This document shows, piece after piece, positions 35,501 through 50,500 of a stretch of 64,000 nt of DNA (position 1 is the first letter of the stretch; the number at the start of each line of letters is the position of its first letter). This stretch comes from Paratinospora sagittata (Eukaryota > Streptophyta > Magnoliopsida > Ranunculales > Menispermaceae). The notes under the pieces were generated by a model. That model was not told the DNA's origin, did not search any database, and saw only the letters and a program-made list of their open reading frames with translations. The position numbers and the translations under genes were made by a program. The stretch lies in assembly GCA_035771175.1 (NCBI GenBank), contig CM069607.1:16252001-16316000 (forward strand), read 5' to 3'.

Positions 35501-38500
35501 AGAATTTTTCAAAACTAATCAAAACACTCAATTCACCCTCCTCTTGGGTGTTCAACACTTATTGGAATTTGGAATATTTACTAAATCGATAACTTGGGGC
35601 CCAAATCTGCAAATTATCAATCATATTTCCATTCCATTGGCAATCCCATAACAAACATTACATCATATGGTTTTCTTCCATGTGCTGAGAAATGTAGACC
35701 ACTTTATTATTTCTTAAATTTAAATTAGGGTATGTTTGATAGTTGAGAAAATTCTTCTCCAGAAAATATTGTTTTCTTGAGAAATACTTCTCAAGCAAGT
35801 TTTCTAGAGAGAGTTTCTTCATGGTTGTTTGATTGTACATGAAAAATTATTTTTTACATTCTCATTTGGTCCGAAGAGAAGGATTCACTGAAGATGGGCA
35901 TGAACCACCCAATCGTATTAAAAAAATTTCTCACAAGAAAAAATTAGTAATCAAACAAAATTTTATCATCTTCTAGAGAAAATAGCAATTTTCTCGCTAT
36001 CAAACACCGCCTTAGATATTTACGTCAGTGATAATTTTGATTGATAGAAGAAAATGCTACCCACCATTGAGACAGACAACCAATAATTTTTTTAAGCAAT
36101 AATAATACCTGATAATTCCCAAGTGTTCTTGTTCTAAAACCAGCTGCACAGTACACAAAGTAATACTCCCATGTTCGGATGAACTTTTCATCAAATCCCA
36201 AATTGAGAATTTTACTGGATAAAACAAGTTAACATAACATCAAAAAAAAAATAAAGAAAGATAAAAACATAACTAAGAAGATTTATCAGAAAGCCTAGAA
36301 TGAAATATCTACTTCTTGTTGCTTGTACACAACTTTTTCATATATGACCAATACATTAACCAACAACAAGATTTTATATCCATTAAAATTTAAAGCAATG
36401 ACTACCATAACCTTTGGGGGTTCTACTAACTTACTGCAAATTACTTCATCATTACCAGAAAGAATGTTGTCAGCTACTTGACAAATATAATACCTCTCTC
36501 CCTCTCTCTCTTCTCTCCCTCTCTTCTCTCCCTCACTAGCTGAAGAAAGAAGCTACAAGGGTTTGACTTATGTGCAACCACAAAAATTAGATTTAACAAT
36601 AGCAAACAGATGTAAGGAGAGCTTAACGGGCAAAAAAATATGTGTCCCCAAAGTAGGACCGGTTGGCTAGAAAACAAAGTTGCGAATCAAATATAAACGA
36701 AATATTACATAAATTCCATCAAAGTTACGAAAATATTAAAATAACTAGTAAAACTCAAAAATCCTTTCAGATTTCTACTTTTCAAACGAAAAGTGAAAAA
36801 ACAACAATCAATGTTAACTACAACTTTTTCTGATAAAAAAAAATGTCAACTTCAACTTTAGTTTGAAGATGTTTATGATGTTCTTAAAGAATAAAAATAT
36901 ATGAGATTGAAGCACAATTTCAGGCGTAAAAGATACAAATTAAAGAATCCCCAAATGACGGAGGGAAATCTAATGTCTAAAATAAAGAATATGTAATTTA
37001 TAAACTATGTGCGGATTGTGGTCAACCTGTAAATATCCTACATATTTTAAGAATAGATGTCATGAAATAGTTTGTTACTCATACAATATGTGTAAGTGCT
37101 TTATAATTTAATGGGTTTTAAGTCTATAATTATGTTTATTCTAGCATATCTAAAATGAAATATAGATCAGACCAACATGTAATAAAATATATAAAAATGA
37201 ACATTACGATCACTGGTGTTAACAACTTAACATAGACTTTCTAGGTACACAATTGGAATTTTCAAGTGAATAATCGATAATGATAATTCAACTTTCCATG
37301 ATTGCATTATTTTGAAGATTTGGTTGGCATAAAAGATGATGTTCTAGCATAGTTGCTTTTACCATATATTTCAAAAATAAATTTTGCATTTTGATTATTT
37401 TTCAATTTCCATTTTTGAATTTACAATTTCAAATTCCAAACTAAAAAGAACATATTATTTTTGAGAAACAAGAGAGAAGGTGGCCTAGTGAGCTATGTAA
37501 AGTGATGGAAGTCACTTTCACATATCTATCCCAATGGTTCCATTCCGTCTCTCACCCATCATCATATGGGACTAGTTCATATTTTAGTTGGAAAAATGTT
37601 GCATACATAAACTTTTCAATATTCTATAAATGCAGCCAATCAATCTGTTACAGGATCCAGCATCTTAGAGTGGGATATATGGACATCATTAATATACAAA
37701 ACCAGCATTTAAAGGAAATAGTACACTAATGTACTATTTCTTAGTTTCCAACCTACAAGTTGATAATCATTAAACATTGTTATCTTTTATAAGAATTTTG
37801 CAAATCTCAAGTTCTTATTCATCCATGAATTTTGATAAAACCTTTTATAAAAAAAAGTTTCCGCTTTGTATAAGAATTATATTAATCCATTTATCATTAA
37901 TATCTTTTATAAGAATTTTGTAAATCTTCAAACAAAATTCGTGGCAACTCCATGTAGTTGAGAAAAGGCTTAGTTGAGTTGAGTTGTTACTCTTAATATG
38001 GCTTCCATGCTATAGAATAAAATATGGACTGCAGTAAAGTAATAAGAGTTACTATCAATAGAAATTTTAATGCTAGATTCTATACATAACCATGATATGT
38101 ACATTTCAGTTGGCATGGATTTCTCACAAAATATGAAACTAGGGCAATACTATCATCTTGATTCAGTATGTAACTTGAGGTAATTTCTCTCTCTTTTCTA
38201 ATGGTACCAGTAATTTGTTTATATAAATGTGGCAGAAAACAAATAAAACAGGCAGTAATAATTTTCTATACCTTTTATTTGCCATGAAATTATTCCTCCA
38301 ACACATTAGAGTTTGGAAGTAATGTATTCCTATATTTTCCAGGTGCTCCACACTGCATAAATGACATATCAGAAAATTGGTAAATGCTCACAAGAAAAGC
38401 ATTCATGGATTTAAATAAATCTAGAATTTGAGCAGGTAGTGTTAACTATTACCAAAGTCTGGATGCAGCAGCCATAGCTGAAGTTAATCTACTCAATGAA

Positions 38501-41500
38501 GGAAGACACCCACCAGGAAATATGTACTCCTTTATAAAATCGGAACTTTGCCTGTACTCATCATACCTTTCATCTGGTATAGATATGAACTGTAGAAATC
38601 CATCATCGACAACCATTATTAGAATATATAAAATTAAAATGTTTGATGCACTGAATGCTAGTACATAAACATTATAAAAGTTTGGTAGTCCAAAATTATT
38701 ATATTGTCTAGAACAAGAAAGACTAAAGAGGGGAAGAAAAGGGGAAAAAATGAGAATTTCTTGTGCCATGAAACTTTAGTTAGACAAAAAAGGTTAAAAA
38801 AACAAGATCTAAAATTAGAATAAAAAGGTTCCATGTGCTGCCTGACCCCATTTATTATTTTTAATCAGAATTATTATCTTGCACTATTAGCAACAAATAA
38901 TTCAACCTGTTCCGAACAAATAGCATGCTCAATTACTTAGGTTTCCCTTGAGAGTGATAATGAGAAAAGGAAGACTATGTTCATGTCCTTTTTGCAAGAG
39001 AAGTACCTTAGAGCAAAACAGGAAATGACAGTGAAGACTAAGGTGACACGAGCGTGGTGCCTTCCTATTAGCCTCCAATACGTAAGTCTGGTTTTGGTCG
39101 GTACCAAATGGAATATGAATTTGGAGGAGCTAAAGTCCTAGGAGTTTGCATATCTTAAGGGCTTGGCATCAAATGGCTATTTTATAAGCAATAGTGTGTT
39201 GGTGCAGGACGAAAACACGTGCATTCACTCAGTTAGGGACAACAAGAACACCATGCTTGATGCTCCAATAAACCATGCCACACGTCTTTATTTAGAGGCA
39301 GCTAGCTTGACTCACTTGGTTGAGATATGTTGGATTCTTTGCTTCCTAGAGATCATTTCTGCATAGGTAGTTTAGACTCTGCCAAGGATGATTGTTGCGT
39401 CTACACAGCCTTGTCTCTACCAAGGTCATAGTAGGTGTCATTTTGGTTGGTCTTTCATCCCTTTGAAGTCATATCCTTATCCATTGTGTCTGTGACTAAG
39501 GTAGTTGGGAACTTCGACACGTTGTTAAGATTGTTTTGGTTGATCATAGTGTTGTCAGGGGCAATATTTGAGCAATTTAACCTATTTAGTCTAGGTGATG
39601 AATTGGTAACAAGAAAATAATTATTTAGAAGTCCCCAAGTAATTAATGAATACATACGCACATACACCCTGAGGGTTTAATAATAATATACATTCAAGAA
39701 ACTACTAAAAATTGACACTTCACATCATGCAATCATAATTGACAACTCATTCTCACCAAGTACACCAAATTTCAAATGCAACCACATTATAAAATGACTT
39801 AACACTTTCTAAAAATTGTAAAAATGATAAAATAAAAAATAAAGTATAGCCATTGTAAACTGTTGCCAACTATATATTCTCAATTCTTTTAAAAATGTGA
39901 AAGAGCTATAATTCAAAAAAAAGTAGCTTCTAAAAAGAATTCGCAACATGTTAATAGAAACTTTTGCTCAATCATAAATCAACAGAAATTCTTAGATAAA
40001 ATTTAACATATAATCATTTCAAGTCTAATATAAAATTCGCAATCTAAATAATATAAAAGAAAAATATGTCAAAGAGAAGTCAGTTTGTCATAATAGTTGT
40101 CATCCAACAAATAATATCATTTTTAATCATGTGGCAAACAACACATTTAAAAAAGAACTTTGCTAAATAAGAAAGTAAACAATAATAAAACATACTAGCA
40201 AAGGCTATAACTCTTTGACAACTCATACTCTCCTACACTAATTTTATTTTAGATTAATTAATTTTTTTAAGAAACTAAAATATGTCAAATAATTATTAAA
40301 ATAAAAAAGAATTAGAAAAAAAATCACTTTTATACCTCCTCTTACAGCACCTTTTTAAAATTGCAAATGAGTGCTTAAACTTTTTGGCACATATTCAAAT
40401 ACTAAAGGCCCTCTGAGATCAAGTTTTTGAGAAGTTTGTTGATAAGCTGGCTATGATGGATATCTTTGCACCAGCTTGAGGGGGAGTGTGGAAACATCTA
40501 TGAGATTATTTTAGCAAGTTCCTAGTTTTAGGAACTATATTTATTGTTGATGCTTTAGGAACTTTACTTATTGCTGATTTGGTGTAAATTCGCTCCTGAT
40601 TTAGTGGGATCTATTGTTGGTAGTTTCTTCATTGTGAATTAGTGTCTGGGATTACGTAAGATCTAATAGCTTCCTAGTTTTTTGTATATAAACTGATGTA
40701 AACTATTCTTTAATGATATGAAAGAAACAAGTCTGAAAGCTTTCTTTTATTCTCTTTCTGCATTAACAAGTTGAAAAGAAAATGGAGAAAAAAAGAGATA
40801 AGAGAATACAGTCACTTAAATTACATGTTGTAAAGACTTGAATGACTAAGTACAGACCAAAGAGAAATCACAATACAACAAAATATTGAGCTCCCTACAT
40901 ATAACACATTTAAAAGCTAACAGGATAGTTCCACTTCCTGCCTTCTTTTACAGTTCTACCTGAGCTTTTCCAAGTCAGTTTGTAGCTTATTAGTTGTGGT
41001 ATTGTATTGCCTAATAGCATGAAAATCACTAATCTGCTTGATCTCAAGAGATTATTATGAAGTTATCATGCAACCACGCATTACCATATAAGCATTCAGG
41101 TGTGAGGTCATGTTAAGCACCGTAGGAGTAACTTGTTGTCAAGATCACACTATCAAGAAGCTTATCTCAGTGAAGCATAGTTACCTGAAGAACAAGAAGA
41201 CCATCTTCAGCTAATGTTGATTCACAACAACTAAAAAATTCTTCCATGTACTCATGACCAACTCCTTCTATCATCTCACTATAAAATCGATGAAGTTTGT
41301 CACGAAACCGAACTTGCATGATAAAATTTAAAGAGTTGACCTAATCAAGAACTCACCAAGATATAATTCTGTCATATTTTTGAGTGTTAGGTAACTGGCG
41401 GTAATCACATAAAAGGAACCTTATGCTATCCTGTAAAACATCAGGTTTAAGTGTGAGTAATATGGAGGAGAGAATTCTCACAGCAGTTATAAACACAACA

Positions 41501-44500
41501 TAGGTTTATCATTTACTGTTGAGAGCATACGAATGAGGGAAGCATCCTTAAAATCAAGGCTCACAATATTCTCATTATTCATAAAATGAGTCTAGCATGA
41601 TATATCACTGTAAGACAACCTTCCAAAAAGATTACAACAGCACAGATGGATAAAGAATGACAAGCACCTGAAGGCCAGCTTCCTTCACTTTCCTCTCTGC
41701 AAATTTTAGTTGCTCTTCGGAAAGAGTGATACCAGTATATCTGCATCCAGTTTGCCTAACAACTTCCATAGCAAGGCTTCCCCAGCCACAGCCAATCTCA
41801 AGAATTTCATGCTTCTTGTTAATTTTAGCCTAAAGTGTTCGGAAAATTTAACTATATTTAGGAATCCCATAAATAAACAAACTTCATCTCAAGCATTTGA
41901 TAATAGTTTTTTTTCTTTTTCATCAAGGACACACTTTTTCGATGAGGAGGGAGGTTTTTCTCTTTTGAGCAGCTTTTAAGTCTTCATTTTCCGCCTACAA
42001 AACAAAAGTTCAATATGAGAATCATGTCTCATATGATCCTAATGCATAATGTGTAATACAAGTCTTGCTAGAGGGAAATAAGATGAACCTTAAATATTGC
42101 AGAGGAATATGTCATTGTTTCATCCAAGAAAAGGAAAAATAGATCATTACTCTGCAAAGACAAGAAATGAATAAAAAGGTTCTAGATAAATTTTATGCAC
42201 TTTTATCAATGCAGAAAAGATCATAGAAAAGACAATTGCATGTTTTTGGGGAGAAAAGTATGTTCTAGAAGTTGGATGGTGGCAAAGTACAACATCTGAA
42301 AACCTTCATAAGTTTACTTAGACCATATTTGTAATACTGACCTTACAACTTCAATAACAACTGCAGTTTCACAAATGAGTAGTTAAATTTCATATCAAGA
42401 TCTTCAGTGACAATAATCAGCAAGATTGTTCAGTGTACAGCTTGATTAGTGAATTTCACCGAGGAACTTTGGATTTAGATACCCAGATAATAGATGGCAA
42501 AGAAGTCTGTTACAGTTATAATCCGTGAATCCATGTTCTACTTAGTGTTTTAATTACAATTCCCCCATTTAGTTGGAAAAAGTTTTTGTTGAATTGAATT
42601 TGCACATCATCCTTAGTCTTCTAATGCTCCATGAGCCATTAGGTAGATAGTACATGCAACTTTGTTTAGTTTCTTATATATGTGGACATGAAATGTGACA
42701 GAGAATCTGTACCACCAAATCAAATAGACTCATAAAAGAAATATGTACCACCAACCTTTAAAAGTGAATCAGTATTTATAGTCAATAAATGGCTCAGTTT
42801 GGTAATGATCAAAATATTCTAAAAATGGCCGTGTAAATTGACATAGTTTTCCTCCTCTAATACAAAAACATTTTTGCACTTCATATACATAAATAAGTAG
42901 GTCACCAGCAGCTTTATAAGTAGTTTATATTTGAAATTTAAGCATATCATCATTCACTCACAAAATGATAAAGAGAGAGAGAGATAGAAGTTCTTGCAAA
43001 ATCAGTATAACTTTACCCGCATTCTAAATATTTAGTTTAACCTTTCTCGCACAAAACTATAGATACATGAGCATATAGATTGAGATGAACATAAGGAAAG
43101 AAAAGGAAAACACGGGAAAGGGAAAAACAGACCAGGTCATAATGACGAGAGATATTTCTGCGAGATTGTGTAACAGTATTTTGCCTTGTGAAGTGCCTTA
43201 AGAAATATTTTGCAGATGCAATTCCAGCAGTGAAAAGCAGTGGTGTCCACCAACCCCTGTAGCTAACAATTATTAAGGCAATTGTAACTGATACTCAAGA
43301 AAATGGTTCTCCAGTAAGTAAATCATTGTGAAAGGTAGGATCTGGAGGTAAAGTAAAACATAAGGAAGCACCTTTTATTGTTATTCTTTCTAACAGAGGC
43401 ATTCATATCCCTGTTGGCTATAAATATCTGTAGCATAAAGTTTTCCACGTAACATAGTCTATATACGATCAGTTGTTGAAGCCCAGATATCAATACCAAT
43501 AACATCGATTTGGTAGTGGAACAAATCTTTTACCATGAACAAGTTTATGAAATCTTCTTGATCAACAAAAGAAAAATACCCCTGGATATATGCATCTGCA
43601 AGGCCTAAATCAGCCTCTGTAGCTATCTGTCAATAAACATTTAAGAGTTGCTTAGTGAAAGACCATATTTCGAAAAGTATGAAATCTAAGAATAAATTTG
43701 ATTGCTTTGCCAAGTAGTATCTTATCATGATGAGGAAAAGTTGAACATGTATCAATGGGTCCTTACCTTCCAGTAGAACTGGGGATTGTGGATTCTTAGT
43801 ACAGATTTTAGACAGCACTTTTTGTTGGTCCCTTCAAAGGAGAAAATTGTACCACCTTCTTCCAACAAACTGTTAGAATAAAAAAGAACTTGACATGATA
43901 TTTTGTTCCAAACGGTCAATAAACATTTATTGGAGTGATTGCAAATCAAAACAAGAATATGGGAAGTTCATATAAAAGGGAGAAACGCTGGTGCAAGTGG
44001 AGCAGTTTTTCAGAATTTGAGAAATCTTTTAAGGGTTCTCACAAGTTCCAAGAATTCTAGCTTGTGTTTGGAATACCAGGTCTCATGAATTACAGATTCT
44101 TAGAGAAAACCAAATTCAGATTTCTTTCTATCTGCAATGTAGCTATCTTGTGAGAGTTACACAGGGTACAGTCCTCTAACTTTAGTATTTTACCAAAAGC
44201 AAGCAGCCATATGACTCAAGACTGTCTCTTATTTGTTAGGCAGAGACTTTACCATTGCATCAAAGTAATGATCACCATTCCTCTGTGTTTATACAGAAAA
44301 TTAATGACTCTTCAAATAAAAATCTAAAACCTGCAGGGCTGCAAGCAGCCTCAGTTTTAATTGTACAAGGCAAAGTGGGAAATAGAACCTTTCCAATAAG
44401 TTCCAATTCCTTGTCATATGAGGAAAAACAAGGAATGGTGCAAGCATACAAAGTCTATAATTAGAAATCCTAATTAAACTGGCTTTTATTCATGCCACAA

Positions 44501-47500
44501 ACAGAAACATTCACACACATTATTTATTAGATTTTGAGTAAGAGAACAATATTGGGATTTGGTCTTCACTTCATTGTGTGAATTACAACCTAGTTTGCTT
44601 GCTCTTGCATTACATTTTTTATGAAAGAAAAAAAGGTTTGCATGATATAAAATCATATAAACCCATCTTAAAAGAAATTCACCAGATAAGACATCCAAGA
44701 CCTTGTATTATTGGGTTAACTGTGTTAAAGGCATATTTTCTCGAAGGAAGCAGACAATTAGAGCCTCTACATACAACTTGCAGAAGCATTTTTTATCAAT
44801 AATTAGTTGAGCTACTAGACAAGAAATTATCAGATCATCCATGTTAAGTGAATGGTAGTGTCAGTCATATATCATCTTGAGAAACTATGCATTTGATGAT
44901 AAAATAAGGTCGTCAATCAGGTTATGCTTCAAGAGATAAATGTGGAAAATATATATATATATATATGTCCTCTAAATGGACATTGCATAGATAAGGATGT
45001 TAAAATGGATATTAGATGAAAGAGGCTAAGATAGAGTCAAAAAAAAATACAGTAAAGGTACCATCGGTAATAATAAAGGAAAGAAAATGGGATAGTATGG
45101 TCTTTTCCAATTAATGGCCATTAGAAAACAACTAGACGAGCATGAGAGTTTAAGGTTCTAAAAGTATGTGAAGGAAGACCAAAAAGAATATGGATGAGGA
45201 ATTGATATGGAGACAGTTGGATTAGTGTGGAAAACAGAATCTTGGTAAATTAGAAAGATTGTTTTTCTTTCCATTCTTATATTCTTTCTAGTTTCCGAAT
45301 ATCTATGGATAGTAGTTGCTACATGTGCACTAGTTACTATATGTACACTAGTTACTATATGTGCACCCTTGACAACCTCAGCCTTGTATTTTCTATTTAT
45401 GTGGTGTTCTTTCATTGAGACACCATGAATAAGAATTATTTTCTCCTCTTCTCCAGTGGATATAGGCCATAGAGCCGGACCACGTTATATTTCTTTTTAT
45501 TTATGTGTTTTACAACATAGTATCAGAGCTTTAGAGATCACAAGAATTTCTACCGACCTTCATCGCCAAAATTGTTTCAACTCGGCCTTTATTGCCAAAA
45601 TAGGATTCCGGCCTTCATAGCTATTTTTTTCCGATGACTACTCGATCGTTGTTGCTGAAACAGTATTTTGGTTTCACTATTCACTGTCACGGTTTTTTTT
45701 TCCCTGACGTTGCAACACCAAGAACGTCTCCCCCGCCACATCGCCAGACACGTTGTAGTCGGGCTTCATCGCCGATCTTCGTTGCTCTGTCGCTGCTCAT
45801 CATCTCTCTCGTCCTCTTTCTCTGCGCGTTTCTCTCTCTCTACTCTCATCTCGTTTCACTTCCTTTCTTTTTTTCTTTTTTTCTTTTTTTCTTTTTTTCT
45901 TTCTTCTTTCATTCTACTTTCAAAAAAAAAAGTCAAAAAAAGAAGAGTAAAAAATTGTTGGCAGTACCGGAAACTGTGTTGTCTGAGGAAGTCATGTCCA
46001 ATCACGAGATGGGGGAACTACAGAATATTCAGCCAGCTTACAAACTCAACGGGAAGAATTATTTAAAGTGGTCTCAACTTGTTCGTCCCTTTTCGAAGGG
46101 TAAAGGAAAATTGAGTCACCTTTTGGGCACCAGACTAAAGAAAGGAGATCCTCAGTTCGAGACAAGGGACAATGAAGATTCGATGATTATGCCATGGCTT
46201 TGGAATTCGGTGACACCAAAGATCAATGATACGTGTATGTTTTTTACCTCTGCTAAAGATATCTGGGATGTCATTCACCAGACATATTCCAAGGTGCTTG
46301 ATGCAGCCCAAGTGTAAGAAATAAAGGTCAAAATGGGAGCCACGAAGCAAGGAAATAAAATGGTCACAGAATACGCCAATATGTTGAAGAATCTCTGGCA
46401 AGAACTTGATCACCACTGATGTATCGAGACTAAATGTCCTAAGGATGTAGTAATTCTCAAGAATTACATTGAGAAAGATCGAGTCTATGATTTCGTAGTT
46501 GGACTTAATCCTGAATTTGGCCAAGTTAGGGTTCAAATACTTAGCAAAGAATTGCCTACTCCAAAACCATCTCCATTATCCGGGCCCAAGAAAGTAGAAG
46601 AGGTGTCATGCTCGAACCTCAAAAGATGGAAGGTTAAGCTATGGTGGCTAACCGGGGTGGTGATCCGAAAATAGGTACTCAAAGAGCTGAATCATCAAAG
46701 GTTCCTAATCGAGAGAGTGACCTATGGTGCACTTATTGCGAGAAGGCTAGACATACTAGGGAGAAGTGTTGGAAACTCCATGGCAAACCATCAACATCTA
46801 GTAAAGAATGGGGTTACAAAGGAGGGTCACAGAAAAGCAGTGCACACTTGTTCATTGACCAGCCAGTTGCCGAGAATAATCTGGAACAAGTAGGATTCAA
46901 TCGAGATGAGATTGAACGACTGCACAATCCTCTTGGCACTCTTGAAAAACCCTCGGGTACCTTCTCATTGGCACATTCAAGTAAGTTTCTGATTTCTATT
47001 GGATTAAAAAATCTCGGATAAATGTAGTAGGCATGGGCTCCGAGACAACCTAAGGGATGTTGGGTTAGCCACTAGAGCCACACTGCAAAGCCAGTGAAAA
47101 TTTATTTCATCAGTTTACCACTTTCTTGCCCCTAACTAGACTTAAACTTGGGAGGGGTGATAGCATCCAATTCTTAGAGGACATGTGGTGTGGGAATGAC
47201 ACATTCCAAACACTCTTCCCCAACCTTTACCACTGTTCTCTTTCCCATAACAAACCTGTTATTAACTTTGTGGGGAATCAGGGGGATTCCACTATATCTT
47301 GGGATTTCCATTTAGGTAGGAATGTCCTTCCTAGGAATAAGAGGGATATGCAGTCTTTAGTAAGGTTGCTAGAGGGATGCCATCTGTCCAAGGACGATGA
47401 TAGAGTGCCTTGGCCTTGGGACCCCTCTGGAATGTTTTTCACAAAATCCTTCCATTTATCCAATCTCAACAATCCCAATATTTCTCCATTCCCTTCTCAT

Positions 47501-50500
47501 AACCTTATTTGGAAAGCTCAAGTACCATCAAAGGTTAAATATTTGGGTTGGGTAGCTTCCCATGGAAAGATGAATACGGGGGACATGATGCAAAAAAGAT
47601 TCTCATTTATGTGCTTGTCTCCGCATTGGTGCTATATATGTGGTAATGATTCTAAGTCAGTGAGACACATTTGCTGGCAATGTCTGGTCGCTAGAGAGGT
47701 TTGGAGTAGATGGTGCCACCATTTCCCTATCATGAGTAGCGATTTTGTAAAGGAAGACATCGTTAATATTTTCCCTTTCATGAATTATGTTCAAACTTTA
47801 TGGAGGGATCATTGGAAGGTGGTGTGTCTAGCGGTCTTAAGGTCCATATGGAAGGAGAAGAACAAACGGGTCTTTCATGATGAGTTCCTCTCAGCGGCTA
47901 AAGTATGGGAGAATTCCCATCTCTTAGCGTCTTTTTGGGTTGCCAATAGTAATTTGTTTAACGGGTATGTGTTAGGGGATTGGCTCAAGGGTTGGGGAAC
48001 CTTTGTATCCATATAGGGTGAGGTGGTTGATGCCATGTCACTGTACAGATTTTATGTTTCTCTTATCCATGTTAATATACTATTTTTAGTTTCTTTTAAA
48101 AAAAAAAAAGTCTCGGATAAATCCTTTGCCTCCTCTTAAGTCATAGATTTTGGCACTACTAATTCTACTCATATATTCCATACGTATGACTCGTGTCCAA
48201 GCAGTCGAAAAATAGCAATGGTTGTCCACTAATCTAGTCTCTCCAAAAGCTAACACATGATATGAATTGTAATGTGATTTTCTATCCTACTCAATGTGTA
48301 TTTCAGGACCAGGATTTGGGGAAGACGATTGAACTTGCTAAGGAATAAAACAGGTTGCATTACCTTGAGACACAAGCGAATCCTACCAAGAGTACCTCTT
48401 CATTTCTCTCTGAGTCCTATCTCCCCAATAAAAATAAGATCTGGCTTCATCATCATCAACTTGATCATCCCTCCTTCGGAACCCTTATGGTCATGTTTCC
48501 TTCTTTGTTTAGAACACTCGATATTGAGCATTTTCATTGTGAAGTGTGTGAATTGGCGAAACACAAACATGTAGCCTTTCCAATTAGCAATAAAAAAAAG
48601 TTCAAATCCTTTTTATCTTATTCATAGTGATATTTGGGGCCCCTCTCCTATTTCTAATATTTATGGAGCATAGTGGTTTGTGTCTTTCATTGACAATTAT
48701 ACTAGAGTCTCTTAGATATTTTTACTCAAACAAAAGTATGATGTGAGCCTCGTTCTCCCAAATTTCCATAACATGGTGCAAAATAAGTTTAGCCAAAATC
48801 AAGAGATTTCGATCCCAAAATGCACGAGACTATTTTAATCAAATCCTAACCCCGTATTTTCAAAACGAATGAATCCTTCATGAATCATTTTGTATCCATA
48901 CCCCACAACAAAATGGCGTTGCTGAGAGGAAGAATGGCCACCTACTTGATAGAACTCGTGCATTCATGTTCTAGAACCATGCATGGTTCAAAAATTCCCC
49001 AAAATTCGGTGGACTACCACAAATTTTTTTCCTTTTTTTTACCACCTAAGTGCGAAGTGGATGTAAAATAAAAAATACAAAAATTCGCCGAAATAATTCA
49101 ATAAAATCCAACAAAATTCGATAAACTTCGATAAAATTTCTATTTTTCAATTCAAAAATACAAATATTCGACAAAAAAATCGATAAAATTCGACAAAATT
49201 CAATAAAATTCAACTAAATTCGATGAAATTCGACAGAGGAGTCAAAAAATGTTATTTCATTAATAGAAAAAAAAATACCAATAATTATGTAGTTATAGCA
49301 ATATAAATTTTAAAAAATAATTTATCAAGCTAACAAATTATGTAGTTTAAGGAATATGTTTTACGAAAAGAGAAGAAAAGAAGCAAATAAATAAATAAAG
49401 CTGAAATAAGATAAAAACTTAAAAATAAATTAAAAGAGTTTCGAAAGTCATCTTCTTTTAGTTAACTCTTATAAAACAAGATTAAAAAATAATACGTTTA
49501 AATAATAAACTAATAAATTAAGCATGGTAGAATTCAAACTAGCAAAGTATATGGTCGAGAAGCAAGCCACCAAAAAATTAGATATCAAAACAAAGAAAAG
49601 GAATTAAGAACTAAAGCCACCATTTCAAATTCATCAACCCACTTAACACAATTGATTTTGTTAGGTCACTTGTTGGTATTTTTATGTATTAAAAATGTCT
49701 ATTTATAGTAGTTTTTAGCTTATACTACAATAAATCTAGATATTTAAGCATATATGCAAAAATTCTCTAAACTTCTCTAATTTAACAAATTTTTACAAAA
49801 AATTTCAATGTCGAATTAAACTTCTCCGAATTAATTCCAATTTTCAAGTGACCGAAGTCAAGTCGAAATCGAATTTTCGATCCTTGGAACCATGTGCTAA
49901 GTCTTATTGGGGGAAACTTATCCTAACTGCTACATATCTCATCAACCGACTACCTTCTCAAATCCTTGGCTTTAAAAGTCTTATGGAAATGTTGTCCCAA
50001 TTTTATCCTAACCTCAAAACCTGAAACAACCTCATCCCTAAAATTTTTGGGAGTGTATCATTTGTCCATGTTCACCATCCAAACAGGCAGGAAATTAGAT
50101 CTAAAAGCTCTCAAGTGCATTTTTGTCCTCTACTCAAAAGGGCTATAAATGCTACCATCCACTGTCCAAGAAATTCTTTGTATCAACGGATGTTACTTTC
50201 AACGAACATGAGTCTTATTTTTCCGCTCCTCTTCACGGGGGAGAGCTCCATCATGGAAAATAAGGATCGGGATTCTCTTCCCAGTGATCCTTTTTTCATT
50301 AACCTTCACAACTCTACACCGCCTTCCTTTGGACCCACTACATCCGGAACCTATTAATGACCAAGGAGGCGAGCCTAAATCATCTGCTCTTAAGGATCGA
50401 ATGACTAGCAAAACATACTCAAGGAAAAACATTGTTCCTGAACTTGTGCAAGTCCAAGAATTTGAACCAACTCTTAAAAATGAGGTAACACTTTCCGAAC

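Larger units (their letters stand above)
34513..35557 (+). mobile_element. SIRE-type solo LTR, right piece
   Basis: Continues from 29965. It contains a palindrome cluster (34575-34745), TATA box (34829), a CACCCTCCTCTTGGGTG end motif at 35535-35551 and the terminus TTCAACA, then CTTAT. Total LTR without copia C is about 1.57 kb, close to the other SIRE-like LTRs in this window. Confidence 0.75.

Noticed and set aside
39163..39620. two open frames in the intron between exons 11 and 12
   Set aside because: No conserved motif, no splice-compatible link to the synthase exons.
41668..41829. bacterial origin or contamination of the Cfa-like methyltransferase
   Set aside because: The domain is split by GT-AG introns and matches the plant fusion enzyme, so it is a plant nuclear gene.
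45668..46066. 132-codon ORF in the copia A leader
   Set aside because: Ser/Phe-rich translation of a T-rich tract, in a different frame from gag.
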